Origin: Henckelia pumila
Taxonomy: Eukaryota > Streptophyta > Magnoliopsida > Lamiales > Gesneriaceae
DNA: 64,000 nucleotides
NCBI RefSeq assembly: GCF_033568475.1
Contig: NW_027331831.1
Location: forward strand, 3,720,001-3,784,000
Direction of reading: 5' to 3'
Below are positions 1-10,886 of this stretch, piece after piece; the stretch's first letter is position 1; each line of letters begins with the position of its first letter. Both the position numbers and the translations under genes were made by a program. A model generated the notes under the pieces. That model ran no database searches and was not told where the DNA came from. It was given only the letters and a program-made list of their open reading frames with translations.

Positions 1-104
1 TCACAAAGAAACAAAATTCTTATTCTAGCATGCTGATAGTTAAACTCAAGTAACAGACATTCAAATATAATCGCAATAAACAAAAACAAGGAATTGAAAA
101 AGTT

Positions 105-1172
105 CTAGGGGTTAGGTATACCGGTGATCAAGGAGGTATCTGGGTCTGCCTCCTCTGCCTGCATCACATATACTCGCCCACTGACATTCTGCCTCTGCGG
201 GCAGTTGGCAATCTGATGCCCTGGCTCCTTGCAGCGATAGCAGACTCCTGCTCCCAATAGACACTGCCCGGAATGCATCTTCTGGCACTTCGGACACACT
301 GGATATCTCCCTGGAGTAGGGGCCCCGCCCCTAGTCTGCTGCTGTGGCTTCCCCTGAGGCCTCTGCTGATTCGGGCCCTTAGATGGCCCTGTAGACTGTT
401 TCTTCGCAGGTGGCTGCGAAGATGGTCGCTGATACCCTGTCTGCACAAACTGCCTCTTACCCTGCTGCTCTCTCTGTATCTCCCTCCGTCCCTCCTCGGA
501 ACGCAAGGCCCTGCTGACTGCAGACTCATAGGTAAAGACGTCTGCCATACGTACGTCATGTCTAATCTCAGCCCTCAGGCCCTCAACAAACTGTCGCAGC
601 TTCTCCTGCGGACTATCAGCAATCATGGGCACAAAATGACAGCCCCTCTCATACTGGCTCACATACTCAACCACAGATCTGTCCCCCTGACGGAGACTCA
701 TGAACTCTCGGATCATGCGACTGCGCACATCCTCAGTGAAATATTTGGCGTAGAAGATACGCCTGAACTCAGCCCATGTCAGTGTAGGTAGATGGACTCC
801 TCTGACTGCACCCTCCCACCAAAGGGCTGCATCGCCTCGCATCATGTAAGTAGCACAGCTCACCCTGTCGGCGTCTGTGATCCCCATATAGTCGAAGATG
901 GACTCAAGAGAGCGAATCCATCCCTCAGCCACCAACGGATCGGTGGTCCCCACAAACTCCTTAGGCCCCTTCTTCTGGAACCTCTCTGCGACGTCCTCCT
1001 CGTGGGACAGTCTGGGACGGGCAGCCTGCTGCTCCAGCAAGGCAGTAATACCCGCCATCATCGTGGCACTGGCCTGCTCCAGTGCTGTCATGGGGTGCTG
1101 CTGAGGTGGCGGTGGAGGTGGAGGTCTCCCACGTCGATTCACCTGTCTGGGAGGCATTCTGCACCACCACAT
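105..1172 (-). CDS. gag: Retrotransposon gag protein (fossil)
   Basis: 355-residue frame that starts [13 protein letters not shown] after four leader residues and matches residues 1 to about 350 of the polyprotein at 48215-52657. It contains the retrotransposon gag core (about residues 60-210: [21 protein letters not shown]), a Gln/Pro-rich linker and one CCHC zinc knuckle ([14 protein letters not shown], near residue 315), which binds element RNA. The gag protein would form virus-like particles in the cytoplasm. It belongs to the partial chromovirus 1-4034. Confidence 0.85.
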   Translation of the reverse strand: MWWCRMPPRQVNRRGRPPPPPPPQQHPMTALEQASATMMAGITALLEQQAARPRLSHEEDVAERFQKKGPKEFVGTTDPLVAEGWIRSLESIFDYMGITDADRVSCATYMMRGDAALWWEGAVRGVHLPTLTWAEFRRIFYAKYFTEDVRSRMIREFMSLRQGDRSVVEYVSQYERGCHFVPMIADSPQEKLRQFVEGLRAEIRHDVRMADVFTYESAVSRALRSEEGRREIQREQQGKRQFVQTGYQRPSSQPPAKKQSTGPSKGPNQQRPQGKPQQQTRGGAPTPGRYPVCPKCQKMHSGQCLLGAGVCYRCKEPGHQIANCPQRQNVSGRVYVMQAEEADPDTSLITGIPNP

Positions 1173-1329
1173 ATTTATTTACATAAATCGCCATGCATAA
1201 CTAAGTGTTTAAAATTAAGGCTAACTTAAAGTCTAGAAATTTAAATCATACTATAAACATTTAAAACTTACAGACCGGTAGCGTGGATTTCTGAGCTCGC
1301 AAAGCAGTAGTGACCCCTCCAAGGACCGC

Positions 1330-1341
1330 GCTCTGATACCA
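1330..1341 (-). other. Primer binding site, tRNA-iMet
   Basis: Minus strand reads TGGTATCAGAGC, complementary to the 3' end of plant initiator tRNA-Met. It is two bases from the LTR edge at 1344, which fixes the LTR boundary and the orientation. Confidence 0.9.
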
Positions 1342-1343
1342 AC

Positions 1344-4034
1344 TGAAACGACCCTAACTCTCTAATAAATAAATATGCGGAAAATTTTTTTTTTATTTTT
1401 TTATATACTACTAAATAAATATATGTACATATATGCACTAAATAAAATACTTAAAATAAAAGGCATTCTTTAAATTAAATAAATATCTGAGCCAAAACAG
1501 TAATTCAAATATACTGCATAAAAATAAAATAAAATAAATAAAAATTGTGTGCATGCACTAAAAATACTTAATAAAATATTCAAACATCTCAACCCATAAA
1601 AATATTAAAAATGTATCACATGACATCATGCACGGTGACTCAGAAGCTGTCACGGTCACGGGGCTACTGCAGCGCTGCTCATACGTCCTCACCACCGGTA
1701 GGAGTAACCTGCCCCTCTACGTACTCACCTGCACCATATCAGTGTAGTGAGCCTAGAGGCCCAACATGCATACTAACAAGGGTTTAAAATAATTTAAACC
1801 AATTTATTACTAATACATACATATACATGAATGAGCATGCTTAAAAATTACATAACATAAATTACATAAATAAACATACATAACATACATAATATCATAC
1901 ATACATGAGTTGTTGAGCGTTTATTTTCTTAACATCGAATGGTCCTATCCGTAAGTGTGACCCATAGTGCGACTGATCAGTCTAGGAAACCATCGTACGA
2001 GGCTGGTGGCGAACCACCCATACATAAATGGCAGAAAACTGCCCATACATAAATGGCAGAAACTGCCCATACATAAATGGCCACACTACTTCAATTTCCA
2101 CCTAAAATATTTTATTTGCTCAACCATAGAAATTAAATCATAGCATAAAAATTGATTTCATGAATGCATGTACTTAAATAAATTGTGTGTCCTTCATATA
2201 TATTTAATTTAATTTTCTTACTAACATATAAATATTAAAATAACTTAAATGCATAAAAATAATTAAATATATAATCAGGACACATGCAATTTTCTCATGG
2301 TTTGATACAGCTGCTGGCCCTAGACATGCAAGCCCAATAACACTGACACTGGCCCATTGGGCCCAAAAACCCAAAGACTGGCCCAATAACTTTCATGGGC
2401 CCAAAAGCCCATAAAATTAATGGACTAACTTAATTAAAATTTTAAAAGTCCAAATAAAATTATTTGGGAGTCCAAATAATTTTATTTCAATTAAATTGTC
2501 TCAAAAACCCATTAATTTATAAAATATTTTAAAAATAAAAAGACTCAAGCCCGGCCCACCAAACTCGGACCCGGACCCACCCGACTTGACCCACTACTTC
2601 CTAGACCCGACCCGGATCAGCCCCCAAAGCCCCAACTCGATCACCCTCTTCCCTGCACTGCTGCGGCCACGAGCAGTTGCAAAGAACGCCGGCGGCCGCC
2701 ATGCTCCGGCCACCCACCGGCCGGAGAACCACCCCTAGGACCTAGCCCACATCTAGACCTTTCTAACAAGCCAAGAATCAGCCCAAACCGTCGACTATGG
2801 AGTGAGAACGAAGCCCTGCAACCCGGCCCTTCTGCACTGTCGCGCAGACCCGAGCAGCTGCGGGAAAACCCTTCGTCCTCGAAGCTCCGACCACGAAAGC
2901 CCATGCAACCTTCTGCAAAAACTTAGAAAACTCAAATGGGGTTCTAACCCAACCGACCTTACCCTAAATAGTGGCCTGAGGAAAAAGATCTCAGCCTTCT
3001 TCCCCAGAACCCTAAACTGCTCGACAGAAGCTTCAGAAAGGAAAGGCTTCGTTTCCTTTCTTCCTTGGCCTCCAGCCCCGACCTGACTCGACCCAAGGGA
3101 CCTCAAGGGACCCCTCTAACCGTGGACCAGCAGCCCACCTAGCCATGGACATGAAAACGTGAGCATGCAAACACCAAAGTCCAAACCAAGAGCAATTTTG
3201 GAGGAAAAATCGAAAAGCTTGTTGTCAAAAATATGGATTCTGATGATACACACCCACACACATACATACACTGATATAGGTTTGAAAAGTGAAGAAAATC
3301 ATGCCTTAATACCGTAGAAGACGATTAGCACACGCGTAGGACGTTTCCGGGACGACGGGGCGATGACGGGATGCCTTGGCTTGCTTGGAACCTTCGAAAA
3401 AAAAATGGCTATGGTGTTCTTGGAGGTTGGTTCAGTGAGGAAGAAGATGGAGGTGACGGCTGATGCTAGTGGGAAGAAGAAAACAATCGGCTAAGGTAGG
3501 GTTTTTGGTAGAATAAGTTTAATTTTAGGGTTAATTAAAATATAGGTTAAATTAATTAAATAAAAAGGTTTTTAAAATAATTAAAATACAACTTAACTCT
3601 TAAATAAACATTTAAAAATCTAATCACCTAAACAAAATCTCGAAATAATAATTTAGGGGAATTTTAAAAATACTAAAAATTCAATATTTTGACTAATTTT
3701 GGATAAAAATGACCCCTAAAATTAAATAAAATTAAATACTTAAAATTTTGAGATAATAAAACTCAAAATAATAATTTAAGGCTCCAAAAAGGCTCATAAA
3801 ATAATTTGGCAAAAAAGTTGTCATCTCGTCCGTCCACGGTCCCGTCTACGCGATTAAATAATAAAAATGCTAAAAATCATAAAAATCACTAATTATGGGT
3901 TAAATGCTTAAAAATAAATTAAATCATGCATAAATACTTCACATAATTATTTAACCCATAAATCATAAATTTAAATAATTAAATATCCTAATTATGCAGG
4001 CGGATTTATGTAATTAAAAATACCGGGTGTTACA
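1344..4034 (-). repeat. 5' LTR of the left chromovirus
   Basis: Read on the plus strand it begins TGAAACGACCC and ends GGGTGTTACA, the same ends as the two LTRs at 45521 and 52829. Length is 2691 bp, long as expected for Tekay-type elements. It carries the conserved blocks at 1747-1760 and 3827-3855 that are shared with the other long LTRs of the window. Confidence 0.9.
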
Positions 4035-4117
4035 AATAATATCAGCCAACCATAATTCTCAAGAGGTAGAGCCCAATTGCTTCCAAAGCAACCCCCATGT
4101 GTTTACCTCATGTCCAA

Positions 4118-4310
4118 TAAGGGCCCAATAATATGACGCCGTTTAAAGTGACATGTCAAGATGACCCATCAATATTAAGTTGTGATGGACGGTCGCCATG
4201 TGGATCCCCCAATAATATGAGCCGATCCCATGGGAGTTCCACCCAACTTACAACATTTGTCGATCCAATGTACAGCTTTCCGACGGACGGGCCCCCCCAA
4301 TAATATGAGC
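4118..4310. repeat. Interspersed CCCAATAATATGA motif, three copies
   Basis: The motif CCCAATAATATGA followed by GCCG or CGCCG occurs about every 85 bases (near 4126, 4209 and 4288), within leader sequence of the unclassified LTR element. The spacing suggests a decayed tandem array of units of roughly 80 bp. Confidence 0.5.
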
Positions 4311-5359
4311 CGGACCGTATCCGCGGGTAGCATCACATACATTGACCGTTGATGGAAGGTAGGAACATTTAAACAAATTTAAATTTCCTTTATTTATCTT
4401 GATATCAATTTTAAATCATATTTAAAATGAGGGATTTTTAATTATAAAAATATTTGTCTCATCATATTTTAATTTATTGCATGCTTGCCGGATTCACGCA
4501 ATTATGTCTAAACATGCATACAATCATAATATCAAATATTATAGAGGATGATCGATTCCATTTCTAATTGACCCGTGGTTGCCAATCACGGGTCTTAGTC
4601 CAATCCTAGGTAATATGCAGTATGCAATGCAATCCTATTACATGTGCTTCCAATTTACATTTCTTCAGTCTTTATTGTCTGCTGGGCCCACCGTCTTCAA
4701 ATCTTGATCTCCCACTAAATCTAATGTATTTACAATAAATAACAATGACAAGTAGGGGATACATTTTTAGGGGTGGGAACGGGCTATAAACCAAGCCCAC
4801 TTTTATTACATATGACATTCATATCGGGCCATAAACCAGGCCCATTAATAAAACCAACAACAATAAAAACAAAATGTAAATTTCTAACATACACCTACAA
4901 AATTGGTCATGGCAATCGATCATCCTTATCCAATAACATTTAATTCAAAATTAATTTATTGGATAACATGCAGTGGCAATTCAAATTTAAACAAGATAAA
5001 ATCATATTTTATATATAAAATCTCATTTTACATATAAAATCATATTTTATCTCTATATCAAATAAAATCATATTTCATCTATAAAATCCAATTTTACAGA
5101 TAAAATCATATTTTACTTAATACATCATAAGATCATATCTTATCATCAATTGTACCAAAAATAATTGATTTCAAAATTCAATTTAAGGATAAAATATTAA
5201 AATTTTCCAAAAAATTCAAATTTATCCAAAAATCAATTTTAAAATTTACGGACTCGAACAATTCGATCCGAAATCTCGTGAACCAATCAAAAACAATTTT
5301 TGACCGGACCAAAAATAAAATTTCAACACATTAAAATTAATTTTTAAATAAAAATAAAA

Positions 5360-5600
5360 TTTTTCCCACGGGCCGCCCGGGACACTCCCGGGCCGGCCCG
5401 CACCCGGGGCGCGGGCCGGGGGCAGCCCGGCTGCCCCCTTAGGGCAGCACTCTTGCTGCCCTGGCGGCGCCTGGCGCCGCCCCTGGGCGGCGCCGTGCGC
5501 CGTCCTGGGCGGCGCCGAACGCCGCCCCTGGGCGGCGCCGTGCGCCGCCCGGGGCAGCAACAATTGCTGCCCCACCGGGCAGCGATCCAATCGCTGCCCG
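5360..5600. repeat. GC-rich palindromic repeat block in LTR-element leader
   Basis: A strongly GC-rich island in AT-rich DNA. It holds several tandem copies of a short unit around CCTGGGCGGCGCCG, each nearly self-complementary (GGCGCC core), flanked by GGGGCAGC/GCTGCCCC arms. It begins about 110-130 bases downstream of the primer site in element orientation, where retroelement RNAs usually carry packaging or dimerisation structures. That role is inference. Confidence 0.7.
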
Positions 5601-5710
5601 GGTTTTGCCCCGAAAAAAAAAATTTTTATTTAAAAATATTTATTTTGTTTTCCAAAAACCGAGATTCAAAAATTTTGTACAATCGATTAATTTAATCGTT
5701 TGATCTGAGC

Positions 5711-5728
5711 AACCTGGCTCTGATACCA
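5711..5728 (-). other. Primer binding site, tRNA-iMet (18 nt)
   Basis: Minus strand TGGTATCAGAGCCAGGTT matches the complement of the plant initiator tRNA-Met 3' end over 18 bases. It is the best primer site in the window. Confidence 0.9.
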
Positions 5729-5729
5729 C

Positions 5730-7591
5730 TGTTGGAAAAACTGGCGTTCAGATCAATCACGATTGATACCCGGTGCAGCGGAAGTTTAAAAATTTTATCA
5801 TGGAACAATTTCATAGTGTGGGTATCAACCGTTTAACGATTAAATTATTTGTGTGTGTAAAATTCAAATAACAATTATTAAATTTTACCTTCAATCTCGA
5901 ATCGAGATTATTGGACTCCAACAGATTTCTCTGCTCTTGTTGTCTCTCCCTGGAACCGATGAACTCCTTCAATCAGGTCCACGAATGGAGGTTTAATCCC
6001 TCTGATAGATTGCACTAGAAAATCTATCAGAAGTTTTCTGCGAAGAGAATAAACGAATTTGATTCGCTATTCCAGACTGCAATTCAAAATCACAGACCGG
6101 AATTTCTCAGACAGAGAGGGAGGGGGTCGACGGCCAAGCTTGAGAGAGGAGGCTAGGGTTTCGATTTTTTCCTCTCAAAATTATGAGCTATCGTGTGTAA
6201 TTTCTGTACTGCAATAACTTATTTATAATGCAGGCCACTAACACCTTAGGGCCCATTAGTCATAAGTTAGGGCCCGACAAGCAAAGCCCGCACGTTCAGA
6301 AATTAATATAAAATTCATCGTGACTCCGATTGATGAACCGATTTCACCAATGTGCACAGAAACCATTTCTGCACATTTTAAAGTCAAAATAAATTTTCCT
6401 TAATCCGAATTCAGTGATTTCCAAAAATGCCCATCCCTATGTCATTTTAGGAAATCCTACTCCCTTACTCTTAATTAAGAAGTCCAACTTCTTTATTCAT
6501 TAAATTTAACTCTTTAAATTTAACTATCTCAATGGGAATTAAAACTCCATTACACTGTGTGACCCTCAATGGTTCAGGGATACAGCTAGCCGTGGGCTCA
6601 CAACTCCTTGTGACTCGGAACAACACTTTCCGACTTGCCCAACGAATCATGGTAAAGCGCCTAGCAACATCGCCCCATGATTCCCTAGGTATCACTGATA
6701 GTGCCTACAAGAACCAGTAGATTTTGGTTAGCGTACAGTACGGTCCCTTCATCCAAATATCCCGATCGAATCAACAACCATTGGTATATCGAGAGTCGCT
6801 CAAGATTCGATAACTATGCAATACATCTTGAAGATCAAATTAGTGACATCGCATGTGCTACTAAGAAACCATTTCTTAAATCACATCAAGTACTCTGGCC
6901 AGAGATTTGTCACACTAATATCTCCTCAGATCGCATAGGATATCCACACTCGCAAGTATGTGGTGAATCCTTGACAACAATGCATCGACTCCTATATGTG
7001 TCGTAGCTGTACCCAATCCCGACACCTGATGACCCCCATAGAGTCGGTAAACGAGTCAAAGCACAGCACTAGCATATAGAGTCTCCATGATGTTTCAAGT
7101 CGTAAGGACTAATGGTGTACAACCAAAACCGCGGACTTTATCCACTCGATAAGTGATAACCACTTGGAAAGTCCGGATAGGGTAGTTCGATTATTCATCC
7201 TATGAATATCCATTTGCATGCTTCGAACATCTCTATGTTCCCTACCAATGAAACGTGGTACTCCGCATCGCAAATGCTAGTCTCAAACTCGAGCGATCCT
7301 TATCCTTATTATCGGACGGCTCAATCGACTAGGAACAGTTTAGAATATACAGTGACTATAAAATGTATTCCATGATAGACATCTCCATGTTCTACCACAT
7401 CTTACATACACTATGGTATATTCAAGGTCTTTATCAAAACAACAATAGTATATCACAATATAACAATATGAAGTAATATAAAGTCATTGCCATTAATAAA
7501 AGTGTAAATTACATTAAACAAAAGATTGTTTTTACAAAGAGTCATCAAAGCCCATAGCCACAAGTTGGCTCACTGGGCACCCACTCTTTCA
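5730..7591 (-). repeat. LTR of the unclassified element
   Basis: Plus strand begins TGTTGGAAAAACTGG and ends CCCACTCTTTCA (1862 bp). The right edge is set by where copia integrase homology resumes (TCAGCTAATCC at 7592). The left edge is set by the primer site one base away. The short ORFs read across this LTR have no protein character. Confidence 0.75.
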
Positions 7592-8619
7592 TCAGCTAAT
7601 CCATTTTGCGTATGAACATGAGCTACAGGATGTTCAACAGTGATTCCCATTGACATACAATAATCATTGAAAGTCTGGGATGTAAATTCTCCAGCATTAT
7701 CAAGTCTTATTTTCTTGATTGTATAATCGGGAAATTGATTTCGCAATTTTATTATTTGAGCCATCAATCTTGCAAATGCCACATTCCGAGTTGACAATAA
7801 GCATACATGTGACCATCTACTAGAGACATCGATCAATACCATAAAGTATCGAAATGGTCCACATGGTGGATGAATTGGCCCACAAATATCACCTTGAATA
7901 CGTTCAAGAAATATGGGTGATTCAGTTTGGATTTTAGCTGGCGATGGTCTTATAATAAGTTTTCCAAGAGAACATGCTTTACATTGAAACTTATTATTTT
8001 GAAAGATCTTCTGGTCTTTCAATGGATGACCATGCGTATTTTCAATAATTCTTCGCATCATTATTGAACCAGGATGTCCCAATCGATCATGCCAATTTGT
8101 TAATATTGAAGAACTATTAACCACTATATTTGATTCGATTGGCCTTATATGTGTATAATGCAATCCAGTAGGGAGCATTGATAATTTTTCAACCACATAT
8201 TTCTTTCCTGATTTATATGTGGTAAGACACATATATTTCTGATTTCCATCAGTTATCGTCTCAGTATCATATCCATGAGAGTATATGTCATTAAAACTCA
8301 ACAAATTTCTTTTCGATTGTGGTGAATATAAAGCATCATTTATCAGAAATTTTGTACCATTAGATAACAAAAAATGTGCTTTTCCACAACCTTCAATCAA
8401 GTCTACAGGACCTGATATGGTATTCACCATTGTTTTTGTTGGTTTTATTTCCAAGAAATATCTTTCATCTCGCAGAATAGTGTGTGTTGTACCACTATCT
8501 GGTATGCAAATTTCCATGATATTATTTCCATGTTTGCTCATAGCATTTTCCATATCAAACTTCACAAAAAAAATGCAATAAAGAAAAATTAAGTACAATA
8601 CAAATGCAAAATATAACAT
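7592..8619 (-). pseudogene. pol: copia protease-integrase region (fossil), element A
   Basis: Frame containing the aspartic protease motif DSGTTHT, the integrase zinc-binding segment (HDRLGHPGSI ... CKACSLGK) and the start of the integrase core (GDICGP, RLDNAGEFTS). It is nearly identical in protein to element B at 42724 onwards (about 95% by eye). It ends at the insertion of the unclassified LTR element; the rest of pol is outside the window. Confidence 0.85.
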
Positions 8620-8681
8620 GCTTTATAATACAAGAATGCATGAAAAATACAAATTTGTTACAATGTAGTCCCACCAATATT

Positions 8682-9723
8682 TTAATCAATGTCTTCGAAA
8701 TCATTCAAAAAATCTGCAGCATTGAAACTAGTTGAACCAATTAAACGGTCACTATCTTCAACAAAATTTGTCTCTTTTCCTTTCCCCTTTGTCGATTCTT
8801 TATAGAGCTTACATAGGTGCTCAGGGGTTCGACAAATGTGTGACCAATGTCCTGGAGTGCCACATCTATAACAAACACTCTCAGATCTTTTTGAGTGATT
8901 TTCATTTTCACTCGTATTTTCATGTTTCCTTTTTGGTGGGTGATTCGTGACGTTCTTTTGAGATGAGTTATTGAAATAACTACCTCGATTATTTTCATAT
9001 CCACGGCCACGACCACGACCGCGATAATTTTTACGTCCACGTCCACGCTCATTTCCTCGACCTCGTCCACGACCAAAATCTGGTCTATGCCTTTGATTTT
9101 GGTTTTCATTTTTCATTACGACATTTGCTTCAGGAAATGCCGTTGATCCAGTGGGTCGGGATTGATGATTTCTTACTAACAATTCGTTGTTCTTTTCCGC
9201 CACAAGAAGACATGCGATTAGTTCGGAATATCTCGAAAATCCACGCACTCTATACTATTGTTGTAGAGTTATATTCGATGCGTGAAAAGTGGAAAATGTT
9301 TTCTCAAACATTTCCATCTCTGTGACTTCAAGTCCACAGAATTTCAATTGTGAGACTATTCGATACATCGCTGAATTATAATCACTGACTTTTTTAAAGT
9401 CTTGGAATCTTAACATATTCCATTCATCACGGGCGGTCGGGAGTATAACTTCCCTTATATGCTCAAATCTTTCTTTCAGCCCTTTCCATAAAATCATTGG
9501 GTCTTTTTCTGTGAGATACTCACATTTCAATCCTTCATCAAGATGTCTACGTAAGAAAATCATAGACTTTGCCTTTTTCTTGTGAGGATGATATATTATT
9601 TTCTTTTATGGTATCACTTAGACCCAATGACTCAAGATGCATTTCTACATCGAGAGTCCATGGCATGTAATTCTTTCCGGTGATATCGAGCGCAACGAAT
9701 TCAATCTTTGTCAAGTTTGACAT
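8682..9723 (-). pseudogene. gag: copia gag region (fossil), element A
   Basis: Gag-type protein of the copia family. The N-terminus reads MSNLTKIEFVALDITGKNY, the middle has the UBN2/retrotran_gag pattern (WKGLKERFEH, FQDFKKVSDYNSAMYRI), and the C-terminal part has an RG-rich tract and one CCHC knuckle (CYRCGTPGHWSHIC). The region is not a single open frame, so it is broken. Encoded role: particle formation and RNA binding. Confidence 0.8.
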
Positions 9724-9754
9724 GGTGGTACTAAAAAAATAACAATGCATTTTA

Positions 9755-9928
9755 TTAGTTAATTTCTATTAATATGACAATACAAAATAATGGAAAAATA
9801 AAAATTACAAGTGCATATATAAATAGATAAAAAATCTGTGGTGGAAAATCGCCGGTGAATACAAAACTCGTGAGCATGATGATCATAGTCGTTATGAAAA
9901 ATATCCTTATAAATGTCATCATCTCCAT
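9755..9928 (-). CDS. Small hydrophobic ORF upstream of gag, copia A
   Basis: 57 residues beginning MEMMTFIRIFF and ending CIVILIEIN. It has two hydrophobic stretches (about 5-24 and 33-54) separated by a short polar turn. The counterpart in element B (41842-42015) has the same length, start and stop, with about 38 of 57 residues identical by hand count. It lies between the primer site and gag, where no standard copia protein is expected. Function unknown. It could be a membrane microprotein, or the reading could reflect a conserved leader RNA. Confidence 0.55.
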   Translation of the reverse strand: MEMMTFIRIFFITTMIIMLTSFVFTGDFPPQIFYLFIYALVIFIFPLFCIVILIEIN

Positions 9929-10611
9929 CTTCGAAAAATCGAGTAAAAATATTTTGAGAGAAATAGTGAATTTTGGTGTGATTGAAATTAAGTTTGAGTG
10001 AACATATTTATAGGCCAAAAACTAGCCGTTTGTGACCGTTGGGGGTAAAGAAAAAAATCGAGTATGTGTTGAATAAAAATTTGTGATAATGATGCAATGC
10101 ATATAATGATAGTATAAAGTCAGGTATAGTATATCATATCACATTATTATAAGATCGGTGTCGTAGACAACCTTTTATATAATAACATGAGATTATACAA
10201 ATATGGTTAGTATATAAATACACAATAATATATATCATATCACGTTATTATAAGGTTAGTGTCATAGACAACCTTTTATATAATAACATGAAATTATATA
10301 TTAATATAGTTAATATATATACATAATAAATATATATAACGTTATTGTTTAAAAACCTTAGAGGCTTTTATACTTGTCGTATCCCTTACCGGGAGTGTGG
10401 GATGTCGTCTTAACATCCTCCCAGGATTTATAACAAGTTTTGAAAAAAAAACTTATTTTTTCATAACATGATATTATATATTAATATATACACAATAAAA
10501 ATATATAAACAGTAAAATAAAAATTCTTACTTGTTGAATATTTTTGACTTCTTCTTGTATTTTGGAGCGTCGGAAAATATAGAGAACCTTCGAGCGATCG
10601 TGCTGATAACG

Positions 10612-10886
10612 TGTTGTGAAAAAGTAAAAATTTATGGTAAAAAGTAAAAACTCCAAAACTCAAAATATATCAAACTCTACACTTCACAATATTTTTCTCT
10701 CAATTCAATTGTATTTTTCATCACAAATAAAGACCTATTTATAGATCCACATTTGAGATTAGTCCAAAAATAAATACATCATCATCTACATCATCACACA
10801 CTAATTTTCCACATTTTACAATTCAATATTCAACATTCAACATTCAATATTCAACATAATATTAATAATAATAATATTTTTCAACA
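10612..10886 (-). repeat. 5' LTR of copia element A
   Basis: 275 bp, plus strand TGTTGTGAAAAAG to ATTTTTCAACA. It matches both LTRs of element B in reverse orientation, including a short array of the 7-base unit AATGTTG. The likely target duplication on this side is ATAAT (10887-10891), not verifiable here. Confidence 0.9.

Larger units (their letters stand above)
1..4034 (-). mobile_element. Ty3 chromovirus (Tekay/Del-like), partial
   Basis: Minus-strand LTR retrotransposon cut by the left window edge. Seen in order on the minus strand: a 5' LTR (1344-4034), a tRNA-iMet primer site directly after it (1330-1341), and a gag reading frame (105-1172). LTR and gag clearly match the element at 45521-55478, so both are one family. 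Only the gag end is visible; whether pol exists cannot be seen. The right LTR edge abuts the leader of another LTR element, so this copy inserted into that element. Treated as a fossil; the missing 3' LTR prevents dating it. Confidence 0.9.
4035..7591 (-). mobile_element. Unclassified LTR retrotransposon, partial
   Basis: Second level of the left nest. Visible parts are a 5' LTR (5730-7591), a perfect 18-base tRNA-iMet primer site (5711-5728) and about 1.7 kb of internal leader (4035-5729) in which I recognise no gag or pol. The leader holds a repeated short motif (about 4118-4310), AT-rich near-repeats (about 5000-5130) and GC-rich palindromic repeats (about 5360-5600). The element inserted into copia integrase sequence at 7591/7592; the chromovirus 1-4034 then inserted into it. 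It may be non-autonomous (LARD-like), or its genes may lie beyond the edge. Lineage undecided between copia and Ty3. Confidence 0.75.
7592..10886 (-). mobile_element. Ty1/copia element A (Ale/Retrofit-like), interrupted
   Basis: Minus-strand copia element: 5' LTR 10612-10886, primer-site region just below 10612, small hydrophobic ORF 9755-9928, gag region 8682-9723, then protease and integrase to 7592, where another LTR element is inserted. RT, RNase H and the 3' LTR lie beyond the window. The same family recurs as element B (40780-56597) in opposite orientation; the LTRs of A and B differ by only about 3% by eye. Broken: gag is not one open frame and pol is split by the insertion. Confidence 0.9.

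Noticed and set aside
5246-5695. ORFs of 114 and 80 residues rich in Ala/Gly/Pro/Arg
   Set aside because: Translations of the GC-rich palindromic array in the LTR-element leader; open on both strands because stop codons are AT-rich.
6471-7006. ORFs of 74, 62 and 101 residues
   Set aside because: Lie within the LTR 5730-7591 and show no domain or composition of a real protein.
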